A stretch of 64,000 bases of DNA from positions 98,513 through 162,512 of the forward strand of contig SVHW01000003.1 of the NCBI GenBank assembly GCA_015055655.1, in the 5' to 3' direction. The position numbers and the translations under genes are program-made. The notes below the pieces were generated by a model. The model had not been told where the DNA came from. It saw only the letters and a program-made list of their open reading frames with translations, and ran no database searches. This DNA comes from Clostridiales bacterium. GTDB lineage: Bacteria > Bacillota > Clostridia > Christensenellales > Borkfalkiaceae. Position 1 is the first letter of the stretch, and every line of letters begins with the position of its first letter. This document shows, in pieces, positions 1-7,329 of the stretch.

Positions 1-636
1 TTCTATCATCACCAGATACGGTTTCGCCCCTTCCCTGCCTGCCACAAATTGTATTTTCTTCACTTCTATATTGACGGCTTTCAATTCGTAACACACTTCC
101 GCAAGTCTATCTGCGCGATGCAACATCGCTATTCTACCGCCGTATTTTAAGGCAAACGCCGCGGCTTTGGCGATTTCGTTTAGCGTCAGCGTGATTTCCT
201 TACGACAAATTGCCTTTTCGTAACTGTCGTTGTCAAAACCGCCGCGCTCGTACGGGGGATTGCATAAAACGAGCGAGAATTTCTCGCGATATTTTTCGTC
301 TAAATCTTGCAACCTGCCGATTTGGAAGGAAAAGTTATCAAAATCGTTATATACCGCCGTCTTTTTGGACAGACGCAAAAGCGGCTCTTGCAGCTCGAAC
401 AACGTAAACGTCAAATCCTTCTTTTCCCGACGGTTCAACGCATAAAAATGGAAGGCGACGATGCCGCTGCCTGCACAAAAATCCGCCACCACGTCCCCGT
501 TTTTTGCCGTTGCAAATCTGGACAGCAATACGGAATCGGACGTAAAACGGTACAGCGAAACGTCTTGCACGATTTTTAATCCGTCCAAAAGCATATCTTC
601 TAACACTTCGTTTTCTCTCAGCTCTATCTCCGCCAT
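1..636 (-). CDS. tRNA1(Val) (adenine-N6)-methyltransferase-like protein (TrmN6/YabB type), 3' part missing
   Basis: The reverse strand encodes a Rossmann-fold SAM-dependent methyltransferase that runs off the left edge, so only about 212 N-terminal codons are present. Visible motifs are FTSDSVLLSRFA near residue 25, the SAM-binding motif I DFCAGSGIV near residue 47, and the catalytic N6-adenine motif NPPY near residue 133. These are hallmarks of the TrmN6 group, which methylates A37 of tRNA1(Val). The start ATG at 636 is preceded by AAAGGAG at good spacing. The gene diverges from the gerA operon. Family assignment is firm; the exact substrate is inferred. Confidence 0.8.
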   Translation of the reverse strand, partial: MAEIELRENEVLEDMLLDGLKIVQDVSLYRFTSDSVLLSRFATAKNGDVVADFCAGSGIVAFHFYALNRREKKDLTFTLFELQEPLLRLSKKTAVYNDFDNFSFQIGRLQDLDEKYREKFSLVLCNPPYERGGFDNDSYEKAICRKEITLTLNEIAKAAAFALKYGGRIAMLHRADRLAEVCYELKAVNIEVKKIQFVAGREGAKPYLVMIE

Positions 637-692
637 ACCTTGCTCCTTTGTATCAAGTATATCAAGTCGTGGCGGAAAAGTCAATAGAATAG

Positions 693-722
693 GGATAGTA
701 TCGTATCAAAAAACGCATACTT
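693..722 (+). promoter_or_regulatory. Candidate sigma-G-type promoter of the gerA operon
   Basis: GGATA (693-697) and CATACTT (716-722), 18 nt apart, resemble the sigma-G boxes known for forespore germination genes (GMATR and CATAMTA-like). Each box has one mismatch. The GTG start of gerAA lies 5 nt beyond the -10 box, which would make the transcript nearly leaderless. Tentative. Confidence 0.35.
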
Positions 723-727
723 GCATT

Positions 728-2221
728 GTGAATAAAAATACAAAACCTTTGCAAAAAGAATTACGAACAAACCTGCAAGCGCTGAAAAAGGCGCTCCCTG
801 CCGAAGACGTTTTAACGTACGATTTTCAAACGGCAGACGACGTGGATTGCGCCCTTATCTACGCAGACGGCATCGTCAATAAAGAACTGCTTGGCACGCT
901 GGTGGCGCGCCCCCTTTCTGCGCTCTCTTTGCGCGATTATAAAGACGAACAAGCAAAAGCAACCGCCGTGGAAACGACGGCGCGCTTTCCCGAACTCAAA
1001 CGTAAAGAAACGTTACAAGACGCCGTAAAAGAAATTTTGGACGGCAACACCTTACTGCTCGTGGACGGCATAGCCGTCGGGTTTATTTTGGGCGCGAAAC
1101 TGCTGCCCAATCGCGCCGTCATTGAACCGCCCACCGACGTCACCGTCAAAGGCCCAAGGGAAGGCTTTATCGAAGACGTGAAAACGAATATGGCACTCGT
1201 TCGAAAACGGCTAAAAACGCCCGATTTACGCTTTGAAATGCACAGCGTTGGAAAACGTTCTAATACGGCGGTGGCAATTTGCTATCTCGACGGCACGGCA
1301 AACGAACAAGCGTTGCAAGAGGTACGTAGCCGCATAGCGCAAATCGACGTGGATATCGTCCCCGATTCTTCGTACGTGGCGGCGCTTATCGCCCCTCGGC
1401 CGCGTTCTATCTTCCGCTGCATCGGCACGACGGAAAAACCTGACGCGTTCACCGCCAAAATCGCCGAAGGCAGGGTGGGGATATTGGTGGACGGCTCGCC
1501 TATCGCGCTCACCGCGCCGTACGTGTTGACGGAAGATTTTCAATCGAGTGAAGATTACTATATCTCCCCCTTTTTAGCCACGACTTTTCGCGCGTTGCGT
1601 TTGATTTCCCTGCTCGTCGCTATTCTGCTACCTGCCTTTTACGTATCCGTGCAAATTTTCAAAATGCAACTCGTTCCCTTAGGGTTAATGCTAACGATAG
1701 CCAGCAGCGTACAAGAACTGCCGCTTTCTCCGTCTTTGGAGATGTTCGTCGTGCTATTTTTATTGGAAACGTTAAAAGAAGCCAGTATCCGTATGCCCAA
1801 ATACGTGGGTATGTCCCTATCCGTCGTGGGCGCGTTGGTATTGGGTGAAACGGCGGTAAACGCAGGGTTTTTATCCACTCCCGCCATCATCATCGTCGCC
1901 TTTTCGGGGATATGTATGTACACCGTGCCCAATTTCGTGGAAACGGGCAGCTTGCTTCGGTGGCTTTTCCTTATCGTATCCGGCTGCTTTGGCCCGTTTG
2001 GGATTATACTACTGCTTGCTTTCGTGCTGACGTATCTACTCACAAGCGATTGTTTCGATACACCCCTGCTTGCCCCGTTTTCTCCGCTTTCCACGCGAGA
2101 TTTACGTGATTCTGTGGTGAAATACGGTATGTCGTCGCTTACCAAACGTCCACGTATTTTTCAATCGAAAAACAAAACGCGTTTGCGCGTTACCGCAAAC
2201 AAAGGAACGGATAATGACTAA
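728..2221 (+). CDS. gerAA: Spore germination receptor A subunit (GerAA/GerKA family)
   Basis: A 497-aa protein of normal GerAA length. The N-terminal ~280 residues form the soluble bipartite domain. The C-terminal ~200 residues hold five hydrophobic segments, starting around LRLISLLVAILLPAFYVS and ending with LLLAFVLTYLL. The conserved ELPLSPSLEM stretch in the membrane domain is typical. GerAA works with GerAB and GerAC in the spore inner membrane as a germinant-gated ion channel. The reading frame stays open far upstream, but family length and N-terminus point to GTG at 728 (VNKNTKPLQKEL). No Shine-Dalgarno is seen there, so the start is less sure than the identity. It overlaps gerAB by 8 nt. 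Confidence 0.88.
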   Translation: MNKNTKPLQKELRTNLQALKKALPAEDVLTYDFQTADDVDCALIYADGIVNKELLGTLVARPLSALSLRDYKDEQAKATAVETTARFPELKRKETLQDAVKEILDGNTLLLVDGIAVGFILGAKLLPNRAVIEPPTDVTVKGPREGFIEDVKTNMALVRKRLKTPDLRFEMHSVGKRSNTAVAICYLDGTANEQALQEVRSRIAQIDVDIVPDSSYVAALIAPRPRSIFRCIGTTEKPDAFTAKIAEGRVGILVDGSPIALTAPYVLTEDFQSSEDYYISPFLATTFRALRLISLLVAILLPAFYVSVQIFKMQLVPLGLMLTIASSVQELPLSPSLEMFVVLFLLETLKEASIRMPKYVGMSLSVVGALVLGETAVNAGFLSTPAIIIVAFSGICMYTVPNFVETGSLLRWLFLIVSGCFGPFGIILLLAFVLTYLLTSDCFDTPLLAPFSPLSTRDLRDSVVKYGMSSLTKRPRIFQSKNKTRLRVTANKGTDND

Positions 2222-3311
2222 CCTGCTTTCTACCCCTTCTAACGAGCGCGTTTGTTCTAGACAAATCGCCTTTTTTGCCGCGTTCGTTTTGCCCGTTTAT
2301 AAACTGTTAGAACTGCCTTCTCTTTTGGCGCGCTTTGCCGAAGGAGATTTGCTGTTGCCTGCGCTCTTTCAATTCCTTTTACAGGCAGGCGCGCTTCTCG
2401 CGCTGCTGTACGTTGCTTCCCGTTCTAATCAAACGATTATCGAACGGCTGGAAAAGCGGCTTGGCAAATGGGTAAAGCTCGTTTACAGCGCATACGCGGC
2501 GATGTTTTTGCTTGCCGCCGTATTGCCCCTGCTCGATTTAGAGAAATTCGTTTACGCCGCGTTTTACGATACGTCGCCAACACTGTTCTCGTTTGCCGCG
2601 TTTTTCCTTTTCTCGGCGTTTTTTTGCTGCAAGGGGGTAAAAGCGCTTGGCCGCGTGGGGGACGTAAGCCTGTTTTTGTTTCTTATCCCCTTTTTCGCGC
2701 TTATCGTTATGTCCCTTGTTGAGGCGGATATCTCCAACCTATTGCCTTTCTTTGAAAAACCCCTCTACGCGTCTTTCAAAAGCGCCACCTACACCGCGCC
2801 GCAATTTATCGACGTACTGTTATTGCTGCCGCTTATCGCCAACTTGCGTTTTCGCAAAGGCGACGGCGTGAAAATCGCCACGGGCTATACCGCAGGCGCG
2901 CTGTTTACCCTCCTTTTTCTCGCCGTGTTCTACGGCATTTATTCCACCATTGCCCTGCGAAAGCATTACGCCTTTGCTAAAATCGCGCAATACTTCCCCG
3001 TCCTTTCCGTCGTGGGCAGAATTGATTTACTGTTCGTATATATGCTGTGTATCGTGTTATTTTTCTTCGTGGCAAGCCCTTTGCGCAACGCCGTCGCTTG
3101 CGTGGGCAAAGCCAGCGGCTTGCGCAGCAAAACGCTGCTCTCCTTTCTCGTCAACCTCGCCGCCTTTCTCTTCGTTCTATTTTGTAATAAATATTACGAC
3201 CGTATCTACCGCTTTTTCGGCAACTATCTCTTCCCCGTGTTTTGGGCGTTTTCGCTTCTTCTGCCCCTAGCTTTACTATTCTTAAAAAATAAGGGGGAAA
3301 ACGATGCGTAA
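2214..3311 (+). CDS. gerAB: Spore germination receptor B subunit (GerAB family permease)
   Basis: A 365-aa, highly hydrophobic protein with about ten membrane segments, matching the GerAB/EndoB family of APC-superfamily transporters that bind the germinant. It begins at ATG 2214 after AAAGGAACGG and overlaps the end of gerAA by 8 nt. Its own end overlaps gerAC by 8 nt. The paired 8-nt overlaps imply tight translational coupling and equal stoichiometry of the three subunits. The germinant cannot be read from sequence. Confidence 0.88.
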   Translation: MTNLLSTPSNERVCSRQIAFFAAFVLPVYKLLELPSLLARFAEGDLLLPALFQFLLQAGALLALLYVASRSNQTIIERLEKRLGKWVKLVYSAYAAMFLLAAVLPLLDLEKFVYAAFYDTSPTLFSFAAFFLFSAFFCCKGVKALGRVGDVSLFLFLIPFFALIVMSLVEADISNLLPFFEKPLYASFKSATYTAPQFIDVLLLLPLIANLRFRKGDGVKIATGYTAGALFTLLFLAVFYGIYSTIALRKHYAFAKIAQYFPVLSVVGRIDLLFVYMLCIVLFFFVASPLRNAVACVGKASGLRSKTLLSFLVNLAAFLFVLFCNKYYDRIYRFFGNYLFPVFWAFSLLLPLALLFLKNKGENDA

Positions 3312-4545
3312 ATTACACCAAAAAAACACCGTTCGGTATTTCCTTATCGTCATCGCGTTATTGTTTTTTCTCTTTTTGTCGGGTGATTTCGGGCTGGTGG
3401 ACGTACAAAAAACCGCTATCGTAATGGCGGTGGGCATAGACAGAGAAGAAGACGCGTTTATCGTCACTTCCCAAATCGCCGTGCCAAAGGCTTCCGACAG
3501 CGGTAAATCCAGCGAAACGGTGCAAATCGTCAGCCGCGGCAAAACGGTTGCCGACGCTTTTGAAGAAATCAACGCCAAAACGGGTTGGTATCCAAAACTC
3601 GTGTTTTGTCGCTTAATTTTACTGGGCGAAAAAACGGCGCAAAACAACGTATTTGACGCGCTCGATTTCTTCTTGCTGGACGAATATATCTCGGATAATT
3701 GCCTACTTGCCACCTGTGACGGGCAGGCAAAAGATTTGCTGAACGTAAAAGCTTTGGTGGACGCTTCCGGCAGCGTAGCGATACAAAAAATCCTCTCCTC
3801 GCACGCCCAACGCGTGGGTACGGTGCTTCCAACGACGCTGCGGGAATTTTCCATCGGGTATTACAGCGAAAGCAAGAGCGCCTTTATGCCCGTCTTGAAA
3901 ACGCAGCCGCAACAAGACCCCGTCGACGATACTTCGCCAAATCCCCCAAACGGCGCCGCACCCTCCGCCGCAACACAAGCCCAGACCAGCGCCCAAGAAA
4001 ACGGCGGAAAGAACGCTGAAAACAAAGACGAAGAAAAACCGATATTCAGCGCAGGCGAAACGGCGCTATTTTACGCAGGGAAACGGGTGGCTACGCTGAC
4101 GGAAGAAGAAACGTTTGCGTTCAACGCCGTAAAAAACAAACTGCGCCTTGCCGCCTATTCGGTAGAAACAAACGAGGGCGCATATACCCTTTCCTTAAAA
4201 CGCAACTCCCCAAAAACGGTTTGCACGTTGGGCAAAAACGGACGCGTGTCCTATCAAATCCACGTCAAAATCAGCGCAGGCTTACTTGACAGCGCCAACG
4301 CCTTTTCCAAAACCGAAGGCATTGACGGCGGCGATACCCCTCCATCGGCGTATCAGGCGGCGGAAAAACTGCTTGCCGCGCAAATCAGCTCCACCTTCGA
4401 AAAATCTCGCGTTAGCGGTTGCGACCTTTTCGGGCTGTTGGAAACGCTGCAAAAACGGGAAAATAAACGCTTTGAAAGTGTGAAAACGACGGCGCTTGAA
4501 AACGCCGCCCTTACCGTGCGCGTCCAATTCCAAAACATCCGCTAA
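3304..4545 (+). CDS. gerAC: Spore germination receptor C subunit (Ger(x)C family), no lipobox cysteine
   Basis: A 413-aa Ger(x)C-family protein. Residues ~11-26 are a hydrophobic signal or anchor, followed by the family-typical strand TAIVMAVGIDREED. Domain 1 is followed by an Ala/Gln/Pro-rich linker around residues 200-245, then the C-terminal domain. GerAC proteins are normally lipoproteins with a Leu-x-Gly-Cys lipobox. Here the sequence after the hydrophobic stretch reads FLSGDFGLVDVQK with no cysteine, so the protein should stay attached by its uncleaved N-terminal helix. It is last in the gerA operon. No clear terminator follows it. Confidence 0.85.
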   Translation: MRKLHQKNTVRYFLIVIALLFFLFLSGDFGLVDVQKTAIVMAVGIDREEDAFIVTSQIAVPKASDSGKSSETVQIVSRGKTVADAFEEINAKTGWYPKLVFCRLILLGEKTAQNNVFDALDFFLLDEYISDNCLLATCDGQAKDLLNVKALVDASGSVAIQKILSSHAQRVGTVLPTTLREFSIGYYSESKSAFMPVLKTQPQQDPVDDTSPNPPNGAAPSAATQAQTSAQENGGKNAENKDEEKPIFSAGETALFYAGKRVATLTEEETFAFNAVKNKLRLAAYSVETNEGAYTLSLKRNSPKTVCTLGKNGRVSYQIHVKISAGLLDSANAFSKTEGIDGGDTPPSAYQAAEKLLAAQISSTFEKSRVSGCDLFGLLETLQKRENKRFESVKTTALENAALTVRVQFQNIR

Positions 4546-5100
4546 AAGAAAAATTTTCCCCGCCTTTTTATACACCGCGCAGCTTTGAATATACAATTAT
4601 TGCCGCGTGCATAACCCATCGCCTTGTGGATAACTTTTGCCGTTTTCGCAAAAAGAACGTTTGTTTGTGGATAAAATAAGCACTTTTATACAATTTTACC
4701 CGTTTTTTACGAAACGTTGCCCCGTTTTAAAAAGTTATCCACCGATTTTCCCCCGAATATATGTTTCGAATTTTTGTTCGTTTTGCCGATTTATCCACCG
4801 AAAAACGGGCTTTTTTCGCCCTTAACCCGTTTTTTGGCAGGAAATTGCTTTTTTGTTTTTCTTGTGAACAACCAACTTATCCACAGTTTTTCATTTTTGT
4901 ATGTGGAAAACCCTTAGTTATCCACTTTTGGGCAAAAAATGGCGGATAAACGGCGATGTATATTTTTATAAATGCATTTTTTCGGGCAAATTCGACAACC
5001 GCCGACAAACGTTTTTTACATAAGTTATCCACCGAAATAAAAGTTATCCACCCCGCGTTTTGGGGCGGTGGATAACTTTTTCACCGAGGGAAGGCAACAA
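4546..5100. other. Non-coding region with a dense DnaA-box cluster
   Basis: This 600-bp gap between gerAC and cvpA has no credible gene. It holds about ten matches or near-matches to the DnaA box TTATNCACA on both strands. Perfect ones are at 4625-4633 and 4666-4674 (reverse) and 4877-4885 (forward). One-mismatch boxes (TTATCCACC or similar) are at 4735, 4791, 4918, 5025, 5044 and 5067. The last two form a 14-bp inverted repeat (5039-5052 with 5067-5080). It may be a separate part of the origin, a DnaA titration site, or a relic of the region once upstream of dnaA. Confidence 0.65.
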
Positions 5101-5124
5101 AAAAACGGACGCGCGCGCGTCCGT
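5097..5124 (-). terminator. Terminator of cvpA
   Basis: A perfect 20-nt palindrome at 5105-5124 (ACGGACGCGC and its complement) is followed on the minus strand by a run of seven T. Confidence 0.8.
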
Positions 5125-5148
5125 AGTTTTTTATGGATATTTCGTGGA

Positions 5149-5859
5149 TTATACCAAAATCCAGCCGATAATGGCGTTGATGGGGTTGTGGTTGTACAGC
5201 AACCGTAAAAACAGGCTGTTATGGAAAAAGGAAGTGATGTTATTGGAGGGAAGAAGAGAGAGTACGGCAACGACGCCGCTGATAACGAGCACGCCTTTCA
5301 GCAAGCCAACGACGAAGCCGAGAATTCGGTTTGCGCCGCCAACCAACGGAATTTTATTGATGAGCGAGGAAAGAATTTTTCTTAAACAGGAAATAAGGAA
5401 GTTAATCAAGAAGTACAGCACGAAAAAGGCGATAACCGACGTAAGGAATTTGCCGAGAGGCGCGCCTGCCACCATAGCAAGCGTCGTGCCTTCGGGTAAC
5501 GTGCTGTTCCCCACGCTTTCCAAGATATACTTCGCCAAAAACGACGGAATATTGCTCTCCTCCAAGCGCATTGCCAAACCGCCGTTGGACACGTCCACGT
5601 TCATTGCCGAAATTTTTCCCAGCGCTTTGGCGCAAGCGTTTTCCAAAAGCTCTTGCAAGCCAAATAATCCGTTCGTCCAATCCAGTAAGCCACGGAAAAG
5701 CGAAAAGGCAAGGATAAGCGCCACTAGCGACGCGATAAGCCCGAACAGGCAATCGATAAAGCCGCGCTTTGCCGATAAAACGGCAAACCCGATAATGATG
5801 AAGATTGCCAAGCCGTCCAATAGCAATCCTGCCCACGATACGTTCAGTAATCCCAGCAT
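5149..5859 (-). CDS. CvpA family membrane protein
   Basis: A 236-aa protein with four to five hydrophobic helices: two near the N-terminus (residues ~10-50) with the family-like AVLSAKRGFID between them, and two or more after residue 150. It matches the CvpA family, first linked to colicin V production in E. coli and now connected to envelope homeostasis. GGAGGGAACA precedes the ATG. It stands alone between its own promoter and a strong terminator. Precise function unknown. Confidence 0.75.
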   Translation of the reverse strand: MLGLLNVSWAGLLLDGLAIFIIIGFAVLSAKRGFIDCLFGLIASLVALILAFSLFRGLLDWTNGLFGLQELLENACAKALGKISAMNVDVSNGGLAMRLEESNIPSFLAKYILESVGNSTLPEGTTLAMVAGAPLGKFLTSVIAFFVLYFLINFLISCLRKILSSLINKIPLVGGANRILGFVVGLLKGVLVISGVVAVLSLLPSNNITSFFHNSLFLRLLYNHNPINAIIGWILV

Positions 5860-5935
5860 TGTTCCCTCCTTTTTTCTTTTCCATTATTGCCCAGCGTTTT
5901 TTCTTTTTATGCGTAACGAGGCAAACTCTTTTTTT

Positions 5936-5964
5936 ATTATAGCATACCGTAAAAAATTTTTCAA
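5936..5964 (-). promoter_or_regulatory. Sigma-A promoter of cvpA
   Basis: TTGAAA, 17 nt, TATAAT on the minus strand, about 75 nt upstream of the cvpA start. Confidence 0.7.
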
Positions 5965-6062
5965 CCAATTGACGAAAATTGCTCTTTTTTATTTCCTTAC
6001 CCGATTATTTTGTAAACGAACGGGGAATACTCTCTACGCAATCGCCCTGTAAGGAGAACTCC

Positions 6063-6662
6063 ATGGAATACGCCTTTCATATATATAATAAGCTGGCCGC
6101 AGACGGTATGCTAATGGCAACGGAAAAACTGCTGCAACAACGCGCCGTAAACAATCCCACTTCCCCCTTTTCAAAGCGCAACGACGCCACGCCCGTAATC
6201 GTGTGCGTGGGCAGCGATTTGGCCATCGGGGACAGTTTAGGCCCTATCGCGGGCTCTATGCTAAAATATAAAACGCAAGGCAACTCTGCGTTTATTTACG
6301 GCACACTCTCTTCCCCCGTTACGGCAAAAGAAATTAAATATCTTCGCGCGTTTTTGAAGGACGCGCATCCCAAAAGCCCCGTCATCGCCGTGGACGCCGC
6401 CGTAGGCAGCGAAGGGGATATCGGGCTGATAAAAGTGTTGGACGCCCCTTTATACCCTGGCGCAGGCGCAAATAAACGGCTGGGCGCGATTGGGGATATT
6501 TCCATCTTGGGTATCGTTGCGGAAAAATCGGTGGCGAATTACGGGCTTTTTAACCGCACGCGGCTTAACCTCGTCTATTCTATGGCGGAAATCGTTTCCG
6601 AAACGCTTGCTTCTTTGTTATGGCAAAGAAAGGGCGCGCAAACGGGCAAAACCAGCGGATAA
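6063..6662 (+). CDS. yyaC: Spore protease YyaC (DUF1256, Gpr-like)
   Basis: A 199-aa protein with VCVGSDLAIGDSLGPIAG near residue 44, VIAVDAAVGSEGDIG near 107 and PGAGANKRLGAIGDISI near 130, all characteristic of YyaC. This sporulation protein is structurally related to the germination protease Gpr and to hydrogenase maturation proteases. AAGGAGAACTCC precedes the ATG at 6063; an in-frame extension upstream lacks a ribosome site. In Bacillus yyaC also lies near the origin. It converges on queT, 4 nt away. Confidence 0.85.
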   Translation: MEYAFHIYNKLAADGMLMATEKLLQQRAVNNPTSPFSKRNDATPVIVCVGSDLAIGDSLGPIAGSMLKYKTQGNSAFIYGTLSSPVTAKEIKYLRAFLKDAHPKSPVIAVDAAVGSEGDIGLIKVLDAPLYPGAGANKRLGAIGDISILGIVAEKSVANYGLFNRTRLNLVYSMAEIVSETLASLLWQRKGAQTGKTSG

Positions 6663-6666
6663 ACGG

Positions 6667-7188
6667 CTATTTACGCTTATTTATAATTCGTTTTATCCCA
6701 AAATACAAGGGAGTGCCCAGCCCGTACACCCATACGCTTTCCGTAAGCAATAACGAACCTACGTAGGTGAAATACGCCACGACAACGCTGGAATACCCTT
6801 CTCCGCCGCCGCATAAAAACACGATGACGAGTGGAATTGCAAACGCGTTGATTAGCACGGGGAATATCCCCCCTAAAACAATCCGTAACCAGTCCTTTTG
6901 AAAGATTTTGCCTATCAACCAAGTAGCAACCGCCGCCAAGAGCGTCGCCGACGCCCCTATCGTAATATCGTACACGGCGTAAGGCGAAGCGATATTGGAC
7001 AGCGCGCAGCCGATAAACAGCGCCAGCACGGATTCGGGGAAGAAAAGGGGTAAAATACAAAGCGCCTCTGCCGGACGAACTTGCAACGGTCCAAAGGCAA
7101 AGGGCATAAAGGCGTAAGTGAGCGCTACGTACAAAGCGGCAATAACGCCTGCGCGACATAAACGCTTTGTCAAACTGCTGTTTTTCAT
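6667..7188 (-). CDS. queT: QueT family ECF transporter substrate-binding subunit (queuosine precursor)
   Basis: A 173-aa protein with about six membrane helices and the QueT-type segment FAFGPLQVRPAEALCILP near residue 32. QueT proteins are S components of energy-coupling-factor transporters that take up a queuosine precursor such as preQ1 or queuine; the shared EcfA/T module is elsewhere. The leader contains a preQ1-I-like riboswitch overlapping the ribosome site, which independently supports the substrate. ATG at 7188 sits 9 nt after GAGG; an in-frame TTG one codon upstream is also possible. Confidence 0.85.
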   Translation of the reverse strand: MKNSSLTKRLCRAGVIAALYVALTYAFMPFAFGPLQVRPAEALCILPLFFPESVLALFIGCALSNIASPYAVYDITIGASATLLAAVATWLIGKIFQKDWLRIVLGGIFPVLINAFAIPLVIVFLCGGGEGYSSVVVAYFTYVGSLLLTESVWVYGLGTPLYFGIKRIINKRK

Positions 7189-7196
7189 CAAATTGT

Positions 7197-7240
7197 ACCT
7201 CGGTTTTTTTATTAGGAAGTGTTCTACCGAAAACCTTCCT
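7197..7240 (-). promoter_or_regulatory. preQ1-I-type riboswitch in the queT leader
   Basis: On the minus strand the leader forms a 6-bp stem, AGGAAG with CTTCCT. Its loop holds CGGT, which can pair with ACCG downstream. Between them is the A-rich tail TAATAAAAAAACC. This is the H-type pseudoknot layout of class I preQ1 riboswitches. The second pseudoknot strand directly precedes the GAGG of the queT ribosome site, so ligand binding should block translation initiation. Confidence 0.75.
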
Positions 7241-7250
7241 TTCGTCGTTT

Positions 7251-7279
7251 ATTATACTACTTGGGAAAAAACTTGTCAA
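7251..7279 (-). promoter_or_regulatory. Sigma-A promoter of queT
   Basis: Perfect consensus TTGACA, 17 nt, TATAAT on the minus strand, placing the transcription start just upstream of the preQ1 riboswitch. Confidence 0.85.
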
Positions 7280-7282
7280 CCG

Positions 7283-7320
7283 AAAAAAAAGCCCGTTTGC
7301 GAATTTTCGCAAACGGGCTT
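7283..7320 (-). terminator. Terminator of the ABC exporter operon
   Basis: A 13-bp stem (AAGCCCGTTTGCG with its complement) and 6-nt loop, followed by eight T on the minus strand, just beyond the permease stop. Confidence 0.85.
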
Positions 7321-7329
7321 GTCTATTTA

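Noticed and set aside
461..727. N-terminal extension of gerAA
   Set aside because: It overlaps the divergent methyltransferase gene and is not GerA-like.
4637..4949. Three overlapping short plus-strand frames
   Set aside because: They lie in the DnaA-box cluster, have Phe/Pro-rich translations from T-rich DNA and no ribosome sites.
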